Assembly (NCBI GenBank): GCA_003550325.1 | Contig: QKWP01000066.1 | Span: 410,008-474,007 of the forward strand | Source of the DNA: Gigaspora rosea | Lineage: Eukaryota; Glomeromycota; Glomeromycetes; Diversisporales; Gigasporaceae | Length of the DNA: 64,000 bases | Reading direction: 5' to 3' | Shown here: positions 33,131-43,964 of the stretch, one piece after another | Layout of the letters: every line of letters starts with the position of its first letter | Position numbering within the stretch: the first letter of the stretch is position 1 | Notes under the pieces: generated by a model | The model's database searches: none | The model's input: only the letters and a program-made list of their open reading frames with translations | Told to the model about the DNA's origin: nothing | Translations under genes and position numbers: made by a program

Positions 33131-33345
33131 ATTGATATTTCATCGATCTTTTTCATTGAAATTTATAAGGATAATTCTTTATTGTTACATGCTGTTTTTT
33201 TATTCATTATATTCAAATTGATCTTTATTGCTTTGTTTTACATATTTTCTTGTTCAACACTTTATTGACTCGCAAGGGCATGACTTTGTGACTTGTGAAA
33301 TTCGTTAATAATGAATTATAAGAACATCTAAATATACAACGTCCC

Positions 33346-33715
33346 TAGCTCTCTTACAAAAAATTGGTCACCCTCTGTAATATTAGCCAATCAAATTTCA
33401 GGATTAGGTATAACGAAAAATTTAAACGAAGCCACCTTTTTACAAAAAAACAAAAAAGCTTTAAATTTTAATTAGGAAACCACCTTCTGCGGGTTAATTA
33501 AAAGTATTCCTTGTGAAATTTTACTGATAGAGCATTTTAATCCTGTGTTGTACTCACTCTAACCCCAAATATAATGCGTTTTTAGATTTATACACAACTT
33601 TTTACTTAGCAGTTAGAAAATAAAAAATGTTTGTTTTGACTATCACATTACACCTGATCTTAAATTTTGATTGGCTAAAAGTTCAGGGGTGCCCATTTTT
33701 TTTGTGGAAGAGCTA
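33346..33715. mobile_element. Inverted-repeat element with TAGCTCT ends
   Basis: Left TAGCTCTCTTACAAAAAATT and right the inverse of TAGCTCTTCCACAAAAAAAA, both followed by GG(T/G)CACCC and TTAGCCAATCAAA. It is about 370 bp and non-coding. TAG ends hint at hAT, but no 8-bp duplication was found. Confidence 0.55.
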
Positions 33716-34214
33716 CCTATGTCCTAAGTCCTAATTCTAAAAATACTAAAAAACTCTAATCTTTAGTGTAACTCGAAATTCAAGTTAATGTCTTTAGGTT
33801 CTTTGTATTAAGAACTGCACATACCAGTTATATACCTAAACAAGATATGATAACTTGGGGATACAAGTTTATTATGTCAAAAATTTTACAAAATAATCTG
33901 TGCTACCAACCATGCTGAGCATAGTGGTTATGAATAAACCCGGAAAAAGGTAAATTAAAAAAAATTGTGGTAATTATCTTCTTATTAGATTTGGGTTAGA
34001 CAAGACACCAGCAGATTCCTGCTGTTGCCGAAAAACCAATGTGGAAGTTTCTACGCGGAGAATGCAAAAATTATAAAATATATATAAATTGTCAAATGTA
34101 TACTTTTAATTTATGAAAATTTAGCTATTACTTAATATTTAGCTATATTAATTTATTTTTATTCGCTTTTTATTTATTTATATATATATTTTTTAATTTT
34201 TTAATTATTTACTT
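33716..34214. other. A+T-rich intergenic stretch
   Basis: Nothing recognised. Confidence 0.4.
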
Positions 34215-34829
34215 GGGAATAGAAATTTGTCGCACCCCCGATTCGGCCAATCAAATCGCACAATTTTGTAGGCAAAAAATTTTATTTTTTAAAAATTCAA
34301 AAATTTACTAGTAAAATGTAAAAATAAATAAGAGATATCAAACTATATAATGTAAAATTTTATTCTGAACAACTTTTTCTAAGTAATAAAGATAAATTAT
34401 CTTAGTAAAAAAAACGTTTTATAAGAAAAATCAAAAATTTCAAATGTTAGCACATATAAAATTTTTTTTTACTAATATAAATCTATCTTTACGTTTAAGA
34501 ATTATATGTAAAATTTTATGCTAAACAACTTTTCTAAGTTAAAAAGGTAGATTGGTTTAGTAAAAAAAGTTTTATATGTGCTAACTTTGGAAATTTTTGA
34601 TTTTTCTTATAAAATGTTTTTTTTACTAAGACAATCTATCTTTATGACTTAGAAAAAGTTGTTCAGAATAAAATTTTACGTTTTATGGCATGCTATTTTA
34701 TATAAATTTTACACTTTATTATGTAAAATTTTTAATTTTTAAAAAAAATTTTTTGCCTATAAAATCGTGCGATTTGATTGGCCGAACCAGGGGTGCGACA
34801 TGTCGCAGGTGCGACAAATTTATTTTCCC
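34215..34829. mobile_element. 615-bp foldback element, arms about 290 bp
   Basis: Left GGGAATAGAAATTTGTCGCA and right the inverse of GGGAAAATAAATTTGTCGCA; both continue with TTCGGCCAATCAAATCGCAC and GGCAAAAAATTTT. The right arm has an extra CGACATGTCGCACC. TATTTAC occurs on both sides (34208, 34830) as a possible duplication. Confidence 0.7.
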
Positions 34830-35765
34830 TATTTACATTATTATTATTATTATTTCTAAATTTTTTTCGCTCGCTTTTTTTTTTTAATAAATGGATATAT
34901 ATTCTAAAATGACAATTCAGAATCGACATAAATTTAGAAATGACGCGAAACAAGAGTACATAAATTATTTTTTATCATTATTAACAGATCTCCTTAAGAT
35001 TCAAATTGCGTTTATTGTAGATACATTAATTCGATTTTATTGAGTTTTTTTATTTAATATTTATTTAATGTGGTCAACCGCCATCTAGAATGGTGTCAGC
35101 AAAATCTTGATTTTGATTATGTATTGAATAACTGTATTTTCACATGTTTGCTCATTTGTATTTGCGTAACGTGTCGCCTTGATTTTTTTTTTAATATGCG
35201 CATGCCGTACGATCAGTACGTACGTAATTACGCATTACTGGGTAAAGTTACACATGTATATTTTTTTGTTTAGAAGATTCGATTTTTGTATTACCAAAAT
35301 AGTATTAGTGCGCTGGTTTCTATGATTAAAAACGACGTCAAATGAAAAATTTATAAAAAAAAACTGCATATAAACTTTATCCTTAACATCCGCATGCTCA
35401 CAGCCTTCTATTCATACGCCTAGCCCTACATTAATATATCCTATTTACCAATATTCATAGAAACCCAAATTTTGATAAAATCATATATCATCCCAAAAAA
35501 CAAAAAACAAAACCACGCCTTAAACAACTAAAGCACTAAACTAACAATAAAATCAGCTGATCTCGCAATAATTACTGCTTCGCCACTTCAGCTTAGTACA
35601 TCTGAATTCTGTTACAGATTAAGCCACAGATTGACCGACTGTAGATATCAATTTAGACCATTACATGTAAAGTACCAAGTATATGAAGCGAATAAGAAAG
35701 TAAAATTCTATGCAATTCTATTACATGATAATAATATTGTCTGACTATAAAAAGAAGATTTTGCA
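34830..35765. other. Intergenic stretch
   Basis: It holds the dispersed block GGTCAACCGCCATCTAGAAT at 35070 (see 25620) and a CGTACGATCAGTACGTACGT patch at 35210. No gene was found. Confidence 0.4.
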
Positions 35766-35894
35766 AGCACTTTTTTCGTCGCTTTAACAGTATAACCTAC
35801 ATATGAAATATTTTTTATATTAATTAGTGTCACACTTTTTTCATCACTTTAACAGAATAAATAAACCTATGAAATATTTTTATATAATTTAATG
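35766..35894. repeat. Tandem duplication, period about 64 bp
   Basis: CACTTTTTTCGTCGCTTTAA is followed one unit later by CACTTTTTTCATCACTTTAA; both run on to CCTA...TATGAAATATTTTT. Confidence 0.65.
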
Positions 35895-36301
35895 TATATC
35901 TAAATATAGAATGTGTCAATAACGTGTTATATACAAATATAATCATGCAACATTCCTGGTTCTAGCGCGACTGCGTCGCGAAGCTATCCTAATTGTCAAA
36001 TTACTGTACTCGGTCCAGTACTGGTGTTATTCGGCAATTTATGATCATGATTCGCAAGTAATTTAATAATAATTATTATTCAATATCACCTGACCCTATA
36101 TTCAACGTTCTTACCTCAGGTTAGTCGATCGAATATTCCTAAAAGCCGATCAAATAATCATAAATGTAGTTATCGCTGAGTTTTAATTAAACAAACATGT
36201 TTACATCGTAACACATGATAAAATTAAGAAAAGGAAATTATTCCACGGGTCTTATGTAACAACCCGTGCTTTTTTCATTTGGTTATTGCACGGGATTGTA
36301 C
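35895..36301. other. Intergenic stretch left of the large palindrome
   Basis: Includes a GC-rich patch with TAGCGCGACTGCGTCGCGAA at 35964 and ACAACCCGTGC at 36259, which echoes the hairpin at 37256. No gene was found. Confidence 0.35.
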
Positions 36302-36310
36302 GTCAGACAC

Positions 36311-37232
36311 GCAAATCTTACGTTTTTGATACTCCAGCACTTACTTTTTTGATACTCCTGTATGTACCCAAAATTACGCTTACTTTTTTGATGCAGATCT
36401 GCATATATACACGTGACTTGTGTTACACAAAGGCCCAGTGCATTGTTTTTGCAAAAATAATTTTTGGTTACACGCCGCTAATGTCGTGTAACGTTACACA
36501 AGCCTAATTTTGCCCGGCATTAAGCTTAATGCTGGTGGGCACTATCATGATAATGCCCCCGGCGGGGTTAGACATAATTCCGGCCCACCCTAACCCTAAA
36601 TCTAGTGGTACCCTAACCCGGCATTAAGCTTAATGCTGGTGGGCACTATCATGATAATGCCCCGGCGGGGTTAGACATAATTCCGGCCCACCCTAACCCT
36701 AAATCTAGGAACCCTAAAAACTAATTGTTCGAAGCAACATCCAATCACAGTACATATACTAGATGCATATGTCGTGTAACCAGTATATGTACTGTGATTG
36801 GATGTTGCTTCGAACAATTAGTTTTTAGGGTTCCTAGATTTAGGGTTAGGGTGGGCCGGAATTATGTCTAACCCCGCCGGGGCATTATCATGATAGTGCC
36901 CACCAGCATTAAGCTTAATGCCGGGTTAGGGTACCACTAGATTTAGGGTTAGGGTGGGCCGGAATTATGTCTAACCCCGCCGGGGGCATTATCATGATAG
37001 TGCCCACCAGCATTAAGCTTAATGCCGGGCAAAATTAGACTTGTGTAATGTTACACGACATTAGTGGCGTGTAACCAAAAATTATTTTTGCAAAAACAAT
37101 GCACTGGGCCTTTGTGTAACACAAGTCACGTGTATATATGCAGATCTGCATCAAAAAAGTAAGCGTAATTTTGGGGTACATACAGGAGTATCAAAAAAGT
37201 AAGTGCAGGAGTATCAAAAACGTAAGATTTGC
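36311..37232. mobile_element. 922-bp near-perfect palindrome with 9-bp target duplication (Mutator-like)
   Basis: The arms start GCAAATCTTACGTTTTTGAT and meet near 36765. GTCAGACAC flanks both sides (36302-36310, 37233-37241). Each arm carries two direct copies of a roughly 100-bp unit, each unit with the small palindromes GGCATTAAGCTTAATGCT and GGGCACTATCATGATAATGC and a CCCTAACCCTAAA block. A 9-bp duplication with very long inverted ends suggests a Mutator-like or foldback element. It is non-coding. Confidence 0.85.
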
Positions 37233-37255
37233 GTCAGACACCGCGAAATAATATA

Positions 37256-37326
37256 GTTATTGTATGGGTATATGAATAACCCGTGGCCTTCGGCCACGGT
37301 TATTCACTACATACCCATACAATAAC
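37256..37326. repeat. 71-bp hairpin
   Basis: GTTATTGTATGGGTATATGA and its inverse close around GGCCTTCGGCC, with only small mismatches. It may be a tiny hairpin element or a structured RNA stem; no transcript evidence is available. Confidence 0.6.
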
Positions 37327-37332
37327 AAGTAT

Positions 37333-38201
37333 TAATTTCATAATAATATAAGTTTTGTCGGATAATTAATGTTGTTCGGAGTTAACTTTGGCATTTTTTG
37401 GGATACAGTATATTATGAAGTAGATAATAACAAAAAGACCCAATTCCCAAAATGTACAACACTGCTTACACACAAGTTTAAATATGGGTTACAACTGATT
37501 TCTGTTATAGTTATGTGTACCTGGTACATGTTCAGATCTATCAGTGCCCAGAGTGCCCAGAATCGTCTTGTAGATGTGCCCAATGCAGCAATGGTTATAT
37601 GCAGCTTCACCAATAATATGTGCAAAATGACGTAAGACCGTGTAACTTTGTTATTGTATCTCTTTTTGGACGTCCATATACGTACATAGCGATAGCGATA
37701 TCACGAATCTCAATCTGGTTTTTCAAAGTTTATGAGTCATTACTGATGAGAACTCTCATTGTAATTAATATTTTGGAACGTATGAACCAATATCAACCAA
37801 CAGTTGTCGTCGTACAATGATGTGTTATTTCCAAGCTCAAAGATTTAGGGTTTTCCATAGAGATTATATAGAATAAGGTTCGCTAAAATATAAAACTCTA
37901 GAGGTGGTTATTTAAACATTCTGTGAAAGGGAAATTCTTCTAAAATTAATATATCAATCTTTTTTTTAGTAAATATATAATACGTGACTACATAAATAAT
38001 CTTATCTTACCAAATCAACTTTCATTGTTTTATGCTTTTTTTCTTGTTGCACAATATGTTGACCGGAAAAACTGATAGGCTATTTAATTTAATAGACGGC
38101 ATATGTAAATGGAATGATAGAAAACCTTTATTTAAAGGCGATGTCCCTTAAATTTAATTCTCTCCAAATTAAAAAGTAATGTTATATTGATTACTTTCGT
38201 G
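37333..38201. other. Upstream region of the HMG-box gene
   Basis: Overlapping frames on both strands at 37369-37635 show no family features. The last 100 bp before the ATG are A+T-rich. No promoter element was identified with confidence. Confidence 0.4.
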
Positions 38202-38966
38202 ATGAAAACAAAAGCACGTAAAACTGCTAAGAGCCGTGGTATTCATTTCGTAAATATCACTTCAAATATTAGTAGAGTTGGCTCCTCTCGTGCAAATGGC
38301 TGCTCCTTTCATAATGAGTACGTCATCAATGATGAACAGGTGCACGCTGTTCAAGCTCCATATGAGTTAACATTAAATATCGACGAAATAATTTATCCGT
38401 CAAAAAATCCTTATCGTACAAATAAAACCCCAAGGCCACAAAATAGTTTTCTTCTATTTCGTAAAGATTTTGCAGCAAGGCACCGTTCACTTCATAAAGG
38501 CAAAAAAATTTCCTCTAAAGAAATTTCAACTTTAGCTGCAGAAAGGTGGAATGAACAACCTCCTTCGGTGAGACTTTTTTTTAGACAACTAGAGCTCAAA
38601 GCTCTTGATAAACATAAAGAATTGTTCCCAAATTATCGTTATCAGCCGAATAAAAAAAAGCAAGATCATCCCAACAACGTCATAGAAGAAAGCTGTTTTA
38701 GTTTTGAGACTTTTCAGTCACAAGATACGCCCACACAACCCTCAACCATTTTAGAAACTTATACTACAAGTGTTACAGAAGATGTAGTTTATGATTCAAA
38801 TACATTCTTTCAAGATAATTTCCTTATTAATAACCATACATTCTTTTCATATAACAATTATTTATTTGTCGATATTTATCATCCTGCTTTGTCCAACACC
38901 GCGTTGGTTGAAGCTGACGAGATGTGCATTAACAATTACGTTTTAGATAATCCATTTATCTTTTAA
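38202..38966 (+). CDS. MATA-type HMG-box protein, 254 aa
   Basis: It is a single open exon from the ATG at 38202 to TAA. The frame is open 15 bp further upstream but without an ATG. Residues about 77-148 form an HMG box of the MATA_HMG type: RPQNSFLLFRKDF (N-terminal strand and helix 1), ISTLAAERWNEQPPSVRLFF (helix 2) and LKALDKHKELFPNYRYQPNK (helix 3 and basic tail). Family members bind DNA in the minor groove and include fungal mating-type and sexual regulators. R. irregularis is known to carry a large expanded set, so a mating role for this copy cannot be assumed. The N-terminus is basic (KTKARKTAKSR), and the C-terminal 100 residues are rich in N, F, T and Y without a known domain. Neighbours are repeats, so there is no cluster context. 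Confidence 0.88.
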   Translation: MKTKARKTAKSRGIHFVNITSNISRVGSSRANGCSFHNEYVINDEQVHAVQAPYELTLNIDEIIYPSKNPYRTNKTPRPQNSFLLFRKDFAARHRSLHKGKKISSKEISTLAAERWNEQPPSVRLFFRQLELKALDKHKELFPNYRYQPNKKKQDHPNNVIEESCFSFETFQSQDTPTQPSTILETYTTSVTEDVVYDSNTFFQDNFLINNHTFFSYNNYLFVDIYHPALSNTALVEADEMCINNYVLDNPFIF

Positions 38967-39779
38967 CGAAATCCCCCTTTTTTTTTATGTCATGCATAAT
39001 ATATATCTTTGAAAAATATAACATTACAAATATAGTAATTATAAGATAGCAAAACTTATTTATGGTAATTAATTCTCTTTAGACCGTATGACGAATAAAG
39101 TAGAATTCCTCTTTTCGTGAATGCCAACAATATCGGAAATGGCAAAATCTTAATTGGCAAAATTTCTAATCCTTTACAAATACGAATAAATAGAAATGAA
39201 TCAAAATGGTGGGTCTGTTTGAACTGTTTTAAATAATTTTAAACGATGTTATTATTCTTATTATTAAATCTATTACCTGAATTAGAATGCACTTTCTCTC
39301 ATGTTTAGGATAGACCTTTTTTGTTCTGTGATGGCGTACATATATTCCGTTTCCAAAGTACATGTGTGATGCAATTTTTACAATTGAAAAAAAAATTTAT
39401 ATCACGTATAAATAATATTTTAAAAATTGATCGCATACTGGGTACTTTGGACAACGGAATACGTCATCTGATATGTTTATTATGAATATTTTATACGTTA
39501 TATTAACATGGATAAAATAAATATTTATTGATATGTTGTTATATAAATAAATAAAACGAGAAAAGAAGTGCTTGTTATGTAGTGATTAAAATTCATGATT
39601 AATAAAATAAACCTTACATTCATTTGCCTTTCATGTGAATAAACGATTTAAGGTAAGAATATTTAAAAACTTAAGTCGATCATTTCCATTCGGATTTTAT
39701 CAATTTTGGCTGGTTTTTTGACTGCTAATCATTTACAACGTTTAAATTAATACTTTAGTCCAAGAAAATTACCTTAATG
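38967..39779. other. Intergenic stretch after the HMG gene
   Basis: A T-run follows the stop codon. The remainder is A+T-rich with no gene; the tandem array begins at its right end. Confidence 0.4.
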
Positions 39780-40970
39780 CTTCTGAGTAAACCTGTAGAG
39801 ACGATCGAAAAGAATTAGAATCTCAATTTTCAAGTCATCTGGTAGAGAATTCATGGGAATTATAGTCAATTTTATTTTTTGTCTAAACGTAAGTATATTC
39901 GTTACGTTGGTTTGGATATGTTGGCCAAAGGTAACTGCCTTTGTACGTCTAAGTAAACTTATAGAGGGGATCGAGAAGGGTTAGAATCTCAATTTTCAAG
40001 TCATTTGGTCAAGAGCTCGCAGAGTTATGCCTATTTTTCTTTGTGAAAACGTTTGTCGAAATTTTTTGTCTAAACGTAAGTATATTCGTTACGTTGGTTT
40101 GAGTAAGTTGGCCAAAGGTAACTGCCTTTGTACGTCTAAGTAAACTTGTAGAGAGGATCGAGAAGGGTTAGAATCTCAATTTTCAGGTCATTTAGTAAAG
40201 AACTCACGGAGTTATGGTCATTTTTCTTTGTGAAAACGTTCATCAAAATTTTTTTGTCGAAATGTAAGTATTTCCGTCATATCATTTTGGGTCTGTTGGA
40301 AACTGCCTTAGTGCTTCTAAATAAACTTGTAGAGGGGATCGAGAAGGGTTAAAATCTCAATTTTTAGATTATTTGGTCAAGAATTTGTGGAGTTATGATC
40401 GATTTTCTTTGCAAAAACGTTTGTCGAAATTTTTTTCTAAGTGTAAGTATATTCGTTACGTCGTTTTGGGTCTGTTAGTAAAAAAAAAAACGTCTTTATG
40501 CTTGTAAGTAAACTTGTAGAGGAGATCGTGAAGGGTTAGAATCTCAATTTTTAGATTATTTGGTCAAGAACTTGCAGAGTTATGGTCGATTTATTTTTGA
40601 AAACGTTTGTCAAATTTTTTTAAAACATAAGTATGTTCATTACGTCGTTTTGGGTATGTTTGTCAAAGGAATTTCCTTAATCTTCTAAGTAAACTTGTAG
40701 AGGGGATCAAGAAGGGTTAAAATCTCAATTTTTAGATCATTTGGTCAAGAACTTGTAGAGTTATGATCAATTTTCCTTGTGAAAAATATGGACAAAAATT
40801 TTTATTTAAATGTAATATATTGTTTTGGATACAATAGTCAAAGTAAATAGCCTTTGTACTTCTAAGTAAACTTGTATATAGGATCAAAAAGGATTAGAAT
40901 CTTGATTTTTATACTGTTTTGTCAAGAACTTGTAAAGTTATAATTTTCTTAGCAAAATTATGATAAAAAT
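39780..40970. repeat. Satellite-like tandem array, unit about 180 bp, about 7 copies
   Basis: The marker GTAAACTTGTAGAGGGGATC recurs at about 39788, 39953, 40140, 40320, 40508, 40689 and 40867, so spacing is 165-188 bp. Each unit also has GGGTTAGAATCTCAATTTT, TTTGGTCAAGAACT, AGAGTTATGGTC, GTGAAAACGTTTGTC and GTAAGTATATTCGTTACGT. Copies decay towards the right. No coding frame survives. Confidence 0.85.
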
Positions 40971-41118
40971 TTATTAAAATTTGATGGTCAATTATATTAG
41001 AACAATTCGAAAGAAAAATCTGGAATCATCTGATTAATGATTATTACTGTGATTGTGTCATGATCCAAATTTGGCAAAATCCTGAATGTATTTTTCCAAA
41101 TTTTCGGACTTCCATAAC

Positions 41119-41330
41119 TAGAGTTCCGAGATTCAGTTCAGTTCAATAAAAGTTCAGGTTCAGGTTCAATGAACCTGAACCTGAACCTGAACTTGAAAAA
41201 TTTTTGAACCTGAACCTGAACTTAAAATTTATGAACATAAACTGAACCTGAGCTTAAAAAAAGTTCAGTTCTGGTTCAGTTCAAGGTTCATGAACATGTT
41301 CAAGGTCATAATATATGCACATGTTTACCA
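41119..41330. mobile_element. Left end of a hAT-like element (GTTCAG subterminal repeats)
   Basis: It starts TAGAGTTCCGAGATTCAGTT and continues with AGGTTCAGGTTCA / TGAACCTGAACCTG repeats in both orientations. It is very like 63800-64000 and related to the 30159 element (TAGAGCTCCGA). A right end was not found in the window. Confidence 0.6.
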
Positions 41331-41339
41331 TATTTTATT

Positions 41340-41620
41340 TTTACTTTTTTTAAAATCTGAAGAAAAGATGCTAAATTTTAAAAAATTTCATCAAAAATTC
41401 AAAATTCAGCATCTTTGCCTCAAACTTTAAGGAAAATAAAATAAAATATACTAAAATAATGTATTTTTTTATGCTAAACAAGTTTACATAGAGCAAATGT
41501 TAGAATCAATTAGTAAAATTTAGAGAAATATAGAAATTTGTATAATTTTTATTAATAAAATTATACAAATTTCTATTATTATCTAAATTTTACTAATTAA
41601 TTACTGTATAATCTCTCTGT
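41340..41620. repeat. A+T-rich repeat with CTAAACAAGTTTACATAGAG, copy left of the 42135 element
   Basis: TCAAACTTTAAG, ATGCTAAACAAGTTTAC, TAAAATTTAGAGAA and TACAAATTTCTAT recur in facing order at 42940-43690, so one repeat field seems to be split by the elements between. Confidence 0.5.
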
Positions 41621-41854
41621 TTTGCAGGCAAATTTGCCTGCAAATTTTATTTTTTGCATAATTGTTAAAAAAGTAGATAGGAGAGGTTCCCCTAAAAAAT
41701 ATTTAAATCAATTCAGTTCAGTTAGCTTTATACAATACTTTGATAAAGTATTAATTTTAAAATTTGCCATATCAATAATTTTTACTAACTAAAGATTGTA
41801 TTTTCGCCTATATATAAATTTTATGAAAATTATTAAAAATATTTAACAGTAAAT

Positions 41855-42115
41855 AACTTTTGATCTACTGATCCGTTTTAGATAATTTAACTATCAAAAT
41901 AATCATCTAAATGAGACAACTCTAATAAGACTAAAATTGCTAAAATTCGATCACAGCATCCCAAGATCAATGATGTTTTATTTATATTACAAATATTTAT
42001 CGATCTTCGGATAGATTTTAACGATTTTAGGCTCATTAGAATCGTCTCACTGAGACGATCATTTTGGTAGTTAAATCATCCAAAACGGATCAGTAGATCA
42101 AAAGTTATTCAATAT
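41855..42115. repeat. Inverted repeat with GAGACGATT / AATCGTCTC arms
   Basis: ATAACTTTTGATCTACTGAT and ATCCGTTTTAGATAATTTAA on the left pair with the inverse at 42060-42115. The centre is near 41985. The same words form the inner arms of the 42135 element and occur at 54620-54950. Confidence 0.6.
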
Positions 42116-42134
42116 TAAAGATTTATAATATATT

Positions 42135-42932
42135 GATTGTTCAGAGCGAAGTGAAGGGACCTTTAGTTTCTACGTATCGTGATACAAAAGTTACTTTCTT
42201 GATGCATCACATATTAAAATATCAAAAACGCAACTTTGCACTTTTCGTCTGTCCACTCACATGATTTTAAATTAATTTTAATTGGCCAATTTATGAAATT
42301 AATGATAACTTTTGATCCACCAGTCCGTTTTGGATGATTTAACCACCAAAATGTTCGTCTCAGTGAGACGATTCTAACAAGCCCAAAATCGTTAAATTCC
42401 AATTACAGAATCCAAAGATCAATAAAGGTTTATCAATCATTTAATCAAATTGATTTTATATATAAAAATCAATTTGATTAAATGATTGATTAATCTTTAT
42501 TGATCTTTGGATCCTGTGATTAAAATTTAACGATTTTGGGCTTGTTAGAATCGTCTCACTGAGACAAACATTTTGGTGGTTAAATCATCCAAAGCAGCCT
42601 AGTGGATCAAAAGTTATTTAATAGTTAAGAATTTACTTAGTGATGAATAATTTTGGGATCCTGTAATTGGATTTTAACGATTTTGGTTTTTTTGAATCAT
42701 CTTATCGAGATAAACATTTTGATAGTTAAATCATCCAAAATGGACCAGTGGATCTAAAGTTATTATCAATATCATAAATTGAACAATTAAAAATAATTTA
42801 AAAACATGTAAGTGGACAGATGGAAAGTGCAAAGTTGTGTTTTTTATATTTTAATATGTGATGCATCAAGAAAGTAACTTTTGTATCATATTACATAGAA
42901 ACTAAAGGTCCTTCACTTCGCTCTGGACAATA
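42135..42932. mobile_element. Inverted-repeat element with CAGAGCGAAGTGAAGG ends
   Basis: Left ATTGTTCAGAGCGAAGTGAA and right the inverse of ATTGTCCAGAGCGAAGTGAA. Pairing runs about 130 bp, through GTTACTTTCTTGATGCATCA and GCAACTTTGCACTTT. An inner palindrome lies around 42450-42490, and inner GAGACGATTCTAACAAGCCC words occur in both orientations. It is about 800 bp and non-coding. Confidence 0.75.
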
Positions 42933-42939
42933 AGATATA

Positions 42940-43690
42940 ATTAATTAGTAAAATTTTATGTAAAATAATATTTTTAATAATTTTTTTCATTAATAAAATT
43001 ATACAAATTTCTATGATTCTCTAAATATTACTAAATGATTCTAACTTTTTACTCTAAGTAAATTTATTTAGCACCAAAAATATATCATTACATTATGTTT
43101 TATTTTATTTTTCTTAAAATTTGAGGCAACCATGCTTAGTTTGAATTTTTGATGAAATTTTCCAACATTAAGTATCTTTTCTTCAAAATTTTATGAATAG
43201 TAATAAAATATAATGATTTATGTATGTTTTGGTGTTGAACAAGTTTACTTTATATAAGAAGATATGATCAATTAGTAAATATCATTTAAAATAATATTTT
43301 TAATAATTTTATACATAAAATTTTACAAATTTCTATGATTCTCTAAATTTTACTAAATGATTTTAATTTTTTGGTCTAAGTAAACTTATTTAGTACCAAA
43401 AAATACATTATTTTGGTATGTTTATTTTATATTTCTTAAAATTTGAAGCAAAGGTAATTAATTTTGAATTTTTGATAAAAATTTCCAAAATTAAGCATCC
43501 TTTCTTTATACTTTAAGAAAAGTAATATAGAATATATTAATTTGATGTATTTTTTGATGCTGAACAAGTGATATAACATTTTTAATAATTTTATTAATAA
43601 AATTTTACAAAATGTTATGATTCTCTAAATTTTACTAATTGATTTATGCTTCACACTCTAAGTAAACTTGTTCAGTATCCAAAAATACAT
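42940..43690. repeat. A+T-rich repeat field, two or three units
   Basis: ACAAATTTCTATGATTCTCT and CTAAGTAAACTTATTTAG recur about every 330-400 bp in alternating orientation. They are inverse to 41340-41620. Confidence 0.5.
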
Positions 43691-43964
43691 ATATAATATT
43701 TAGATTAAGACTACTGTAGTTTGCAAACTTTGGGCCAGATATGACCAAACTTATAATTGTTTGAGTTTAGTATAAAGTTTGAAAATGTAAAATTTAGAGT
43801 TTTAGTCTGGTCTGAACTAGTAGTAGGGGCATTTGTCAGGTTAAGGGTAATTACCACTATGGCAAATATTATGTGCATACATCACTTTGACATAGATATA
43901 TAAGGTGATGTATAAGATAATGTGTACCATTTACTATATATAGTGTGTATATTATATTTTTTTC

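Larger units (their letters stand above)
26331..33290 (-). mobile_element. GINGER/KRBA2-type integrase DNA transposon, split by two hAT-like insertions
   Basis: Facing homologous segments at 26405-26580 and 32960-33130 (GGCTGATGCTGAA, ATCCTGTGACATTTCAGG) bracket a minus-strand integrase gene in three pieces (32840-32372, 30150-29938, 27657-26757). Removing the two insertions (27658-29937, 30159-32363) with one copy of each duplication leaves about 2.5 kb. Integrase-type transposase plus inverted repeats and no LTR or reverse transcriptase suggests a GINGER-like DNA transposon. The outer limits are approximate because the terminal pairing fades. Confidence 0.6.

Noticed and set aside
36590..36985. 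CCCTAACCCTAAA / TTTAGGGTTAGGG blocks as interstitial telomere
   Set aside because: Only two units per block, each embedded in the repeated unit of a mobile palindrome; not a telomeric array.
37369..37635. Overlapping 88-codon (+) and 70-codon (-) frames before the HMG gene
   Set aside because: No family features and no splice or start support on either strand.
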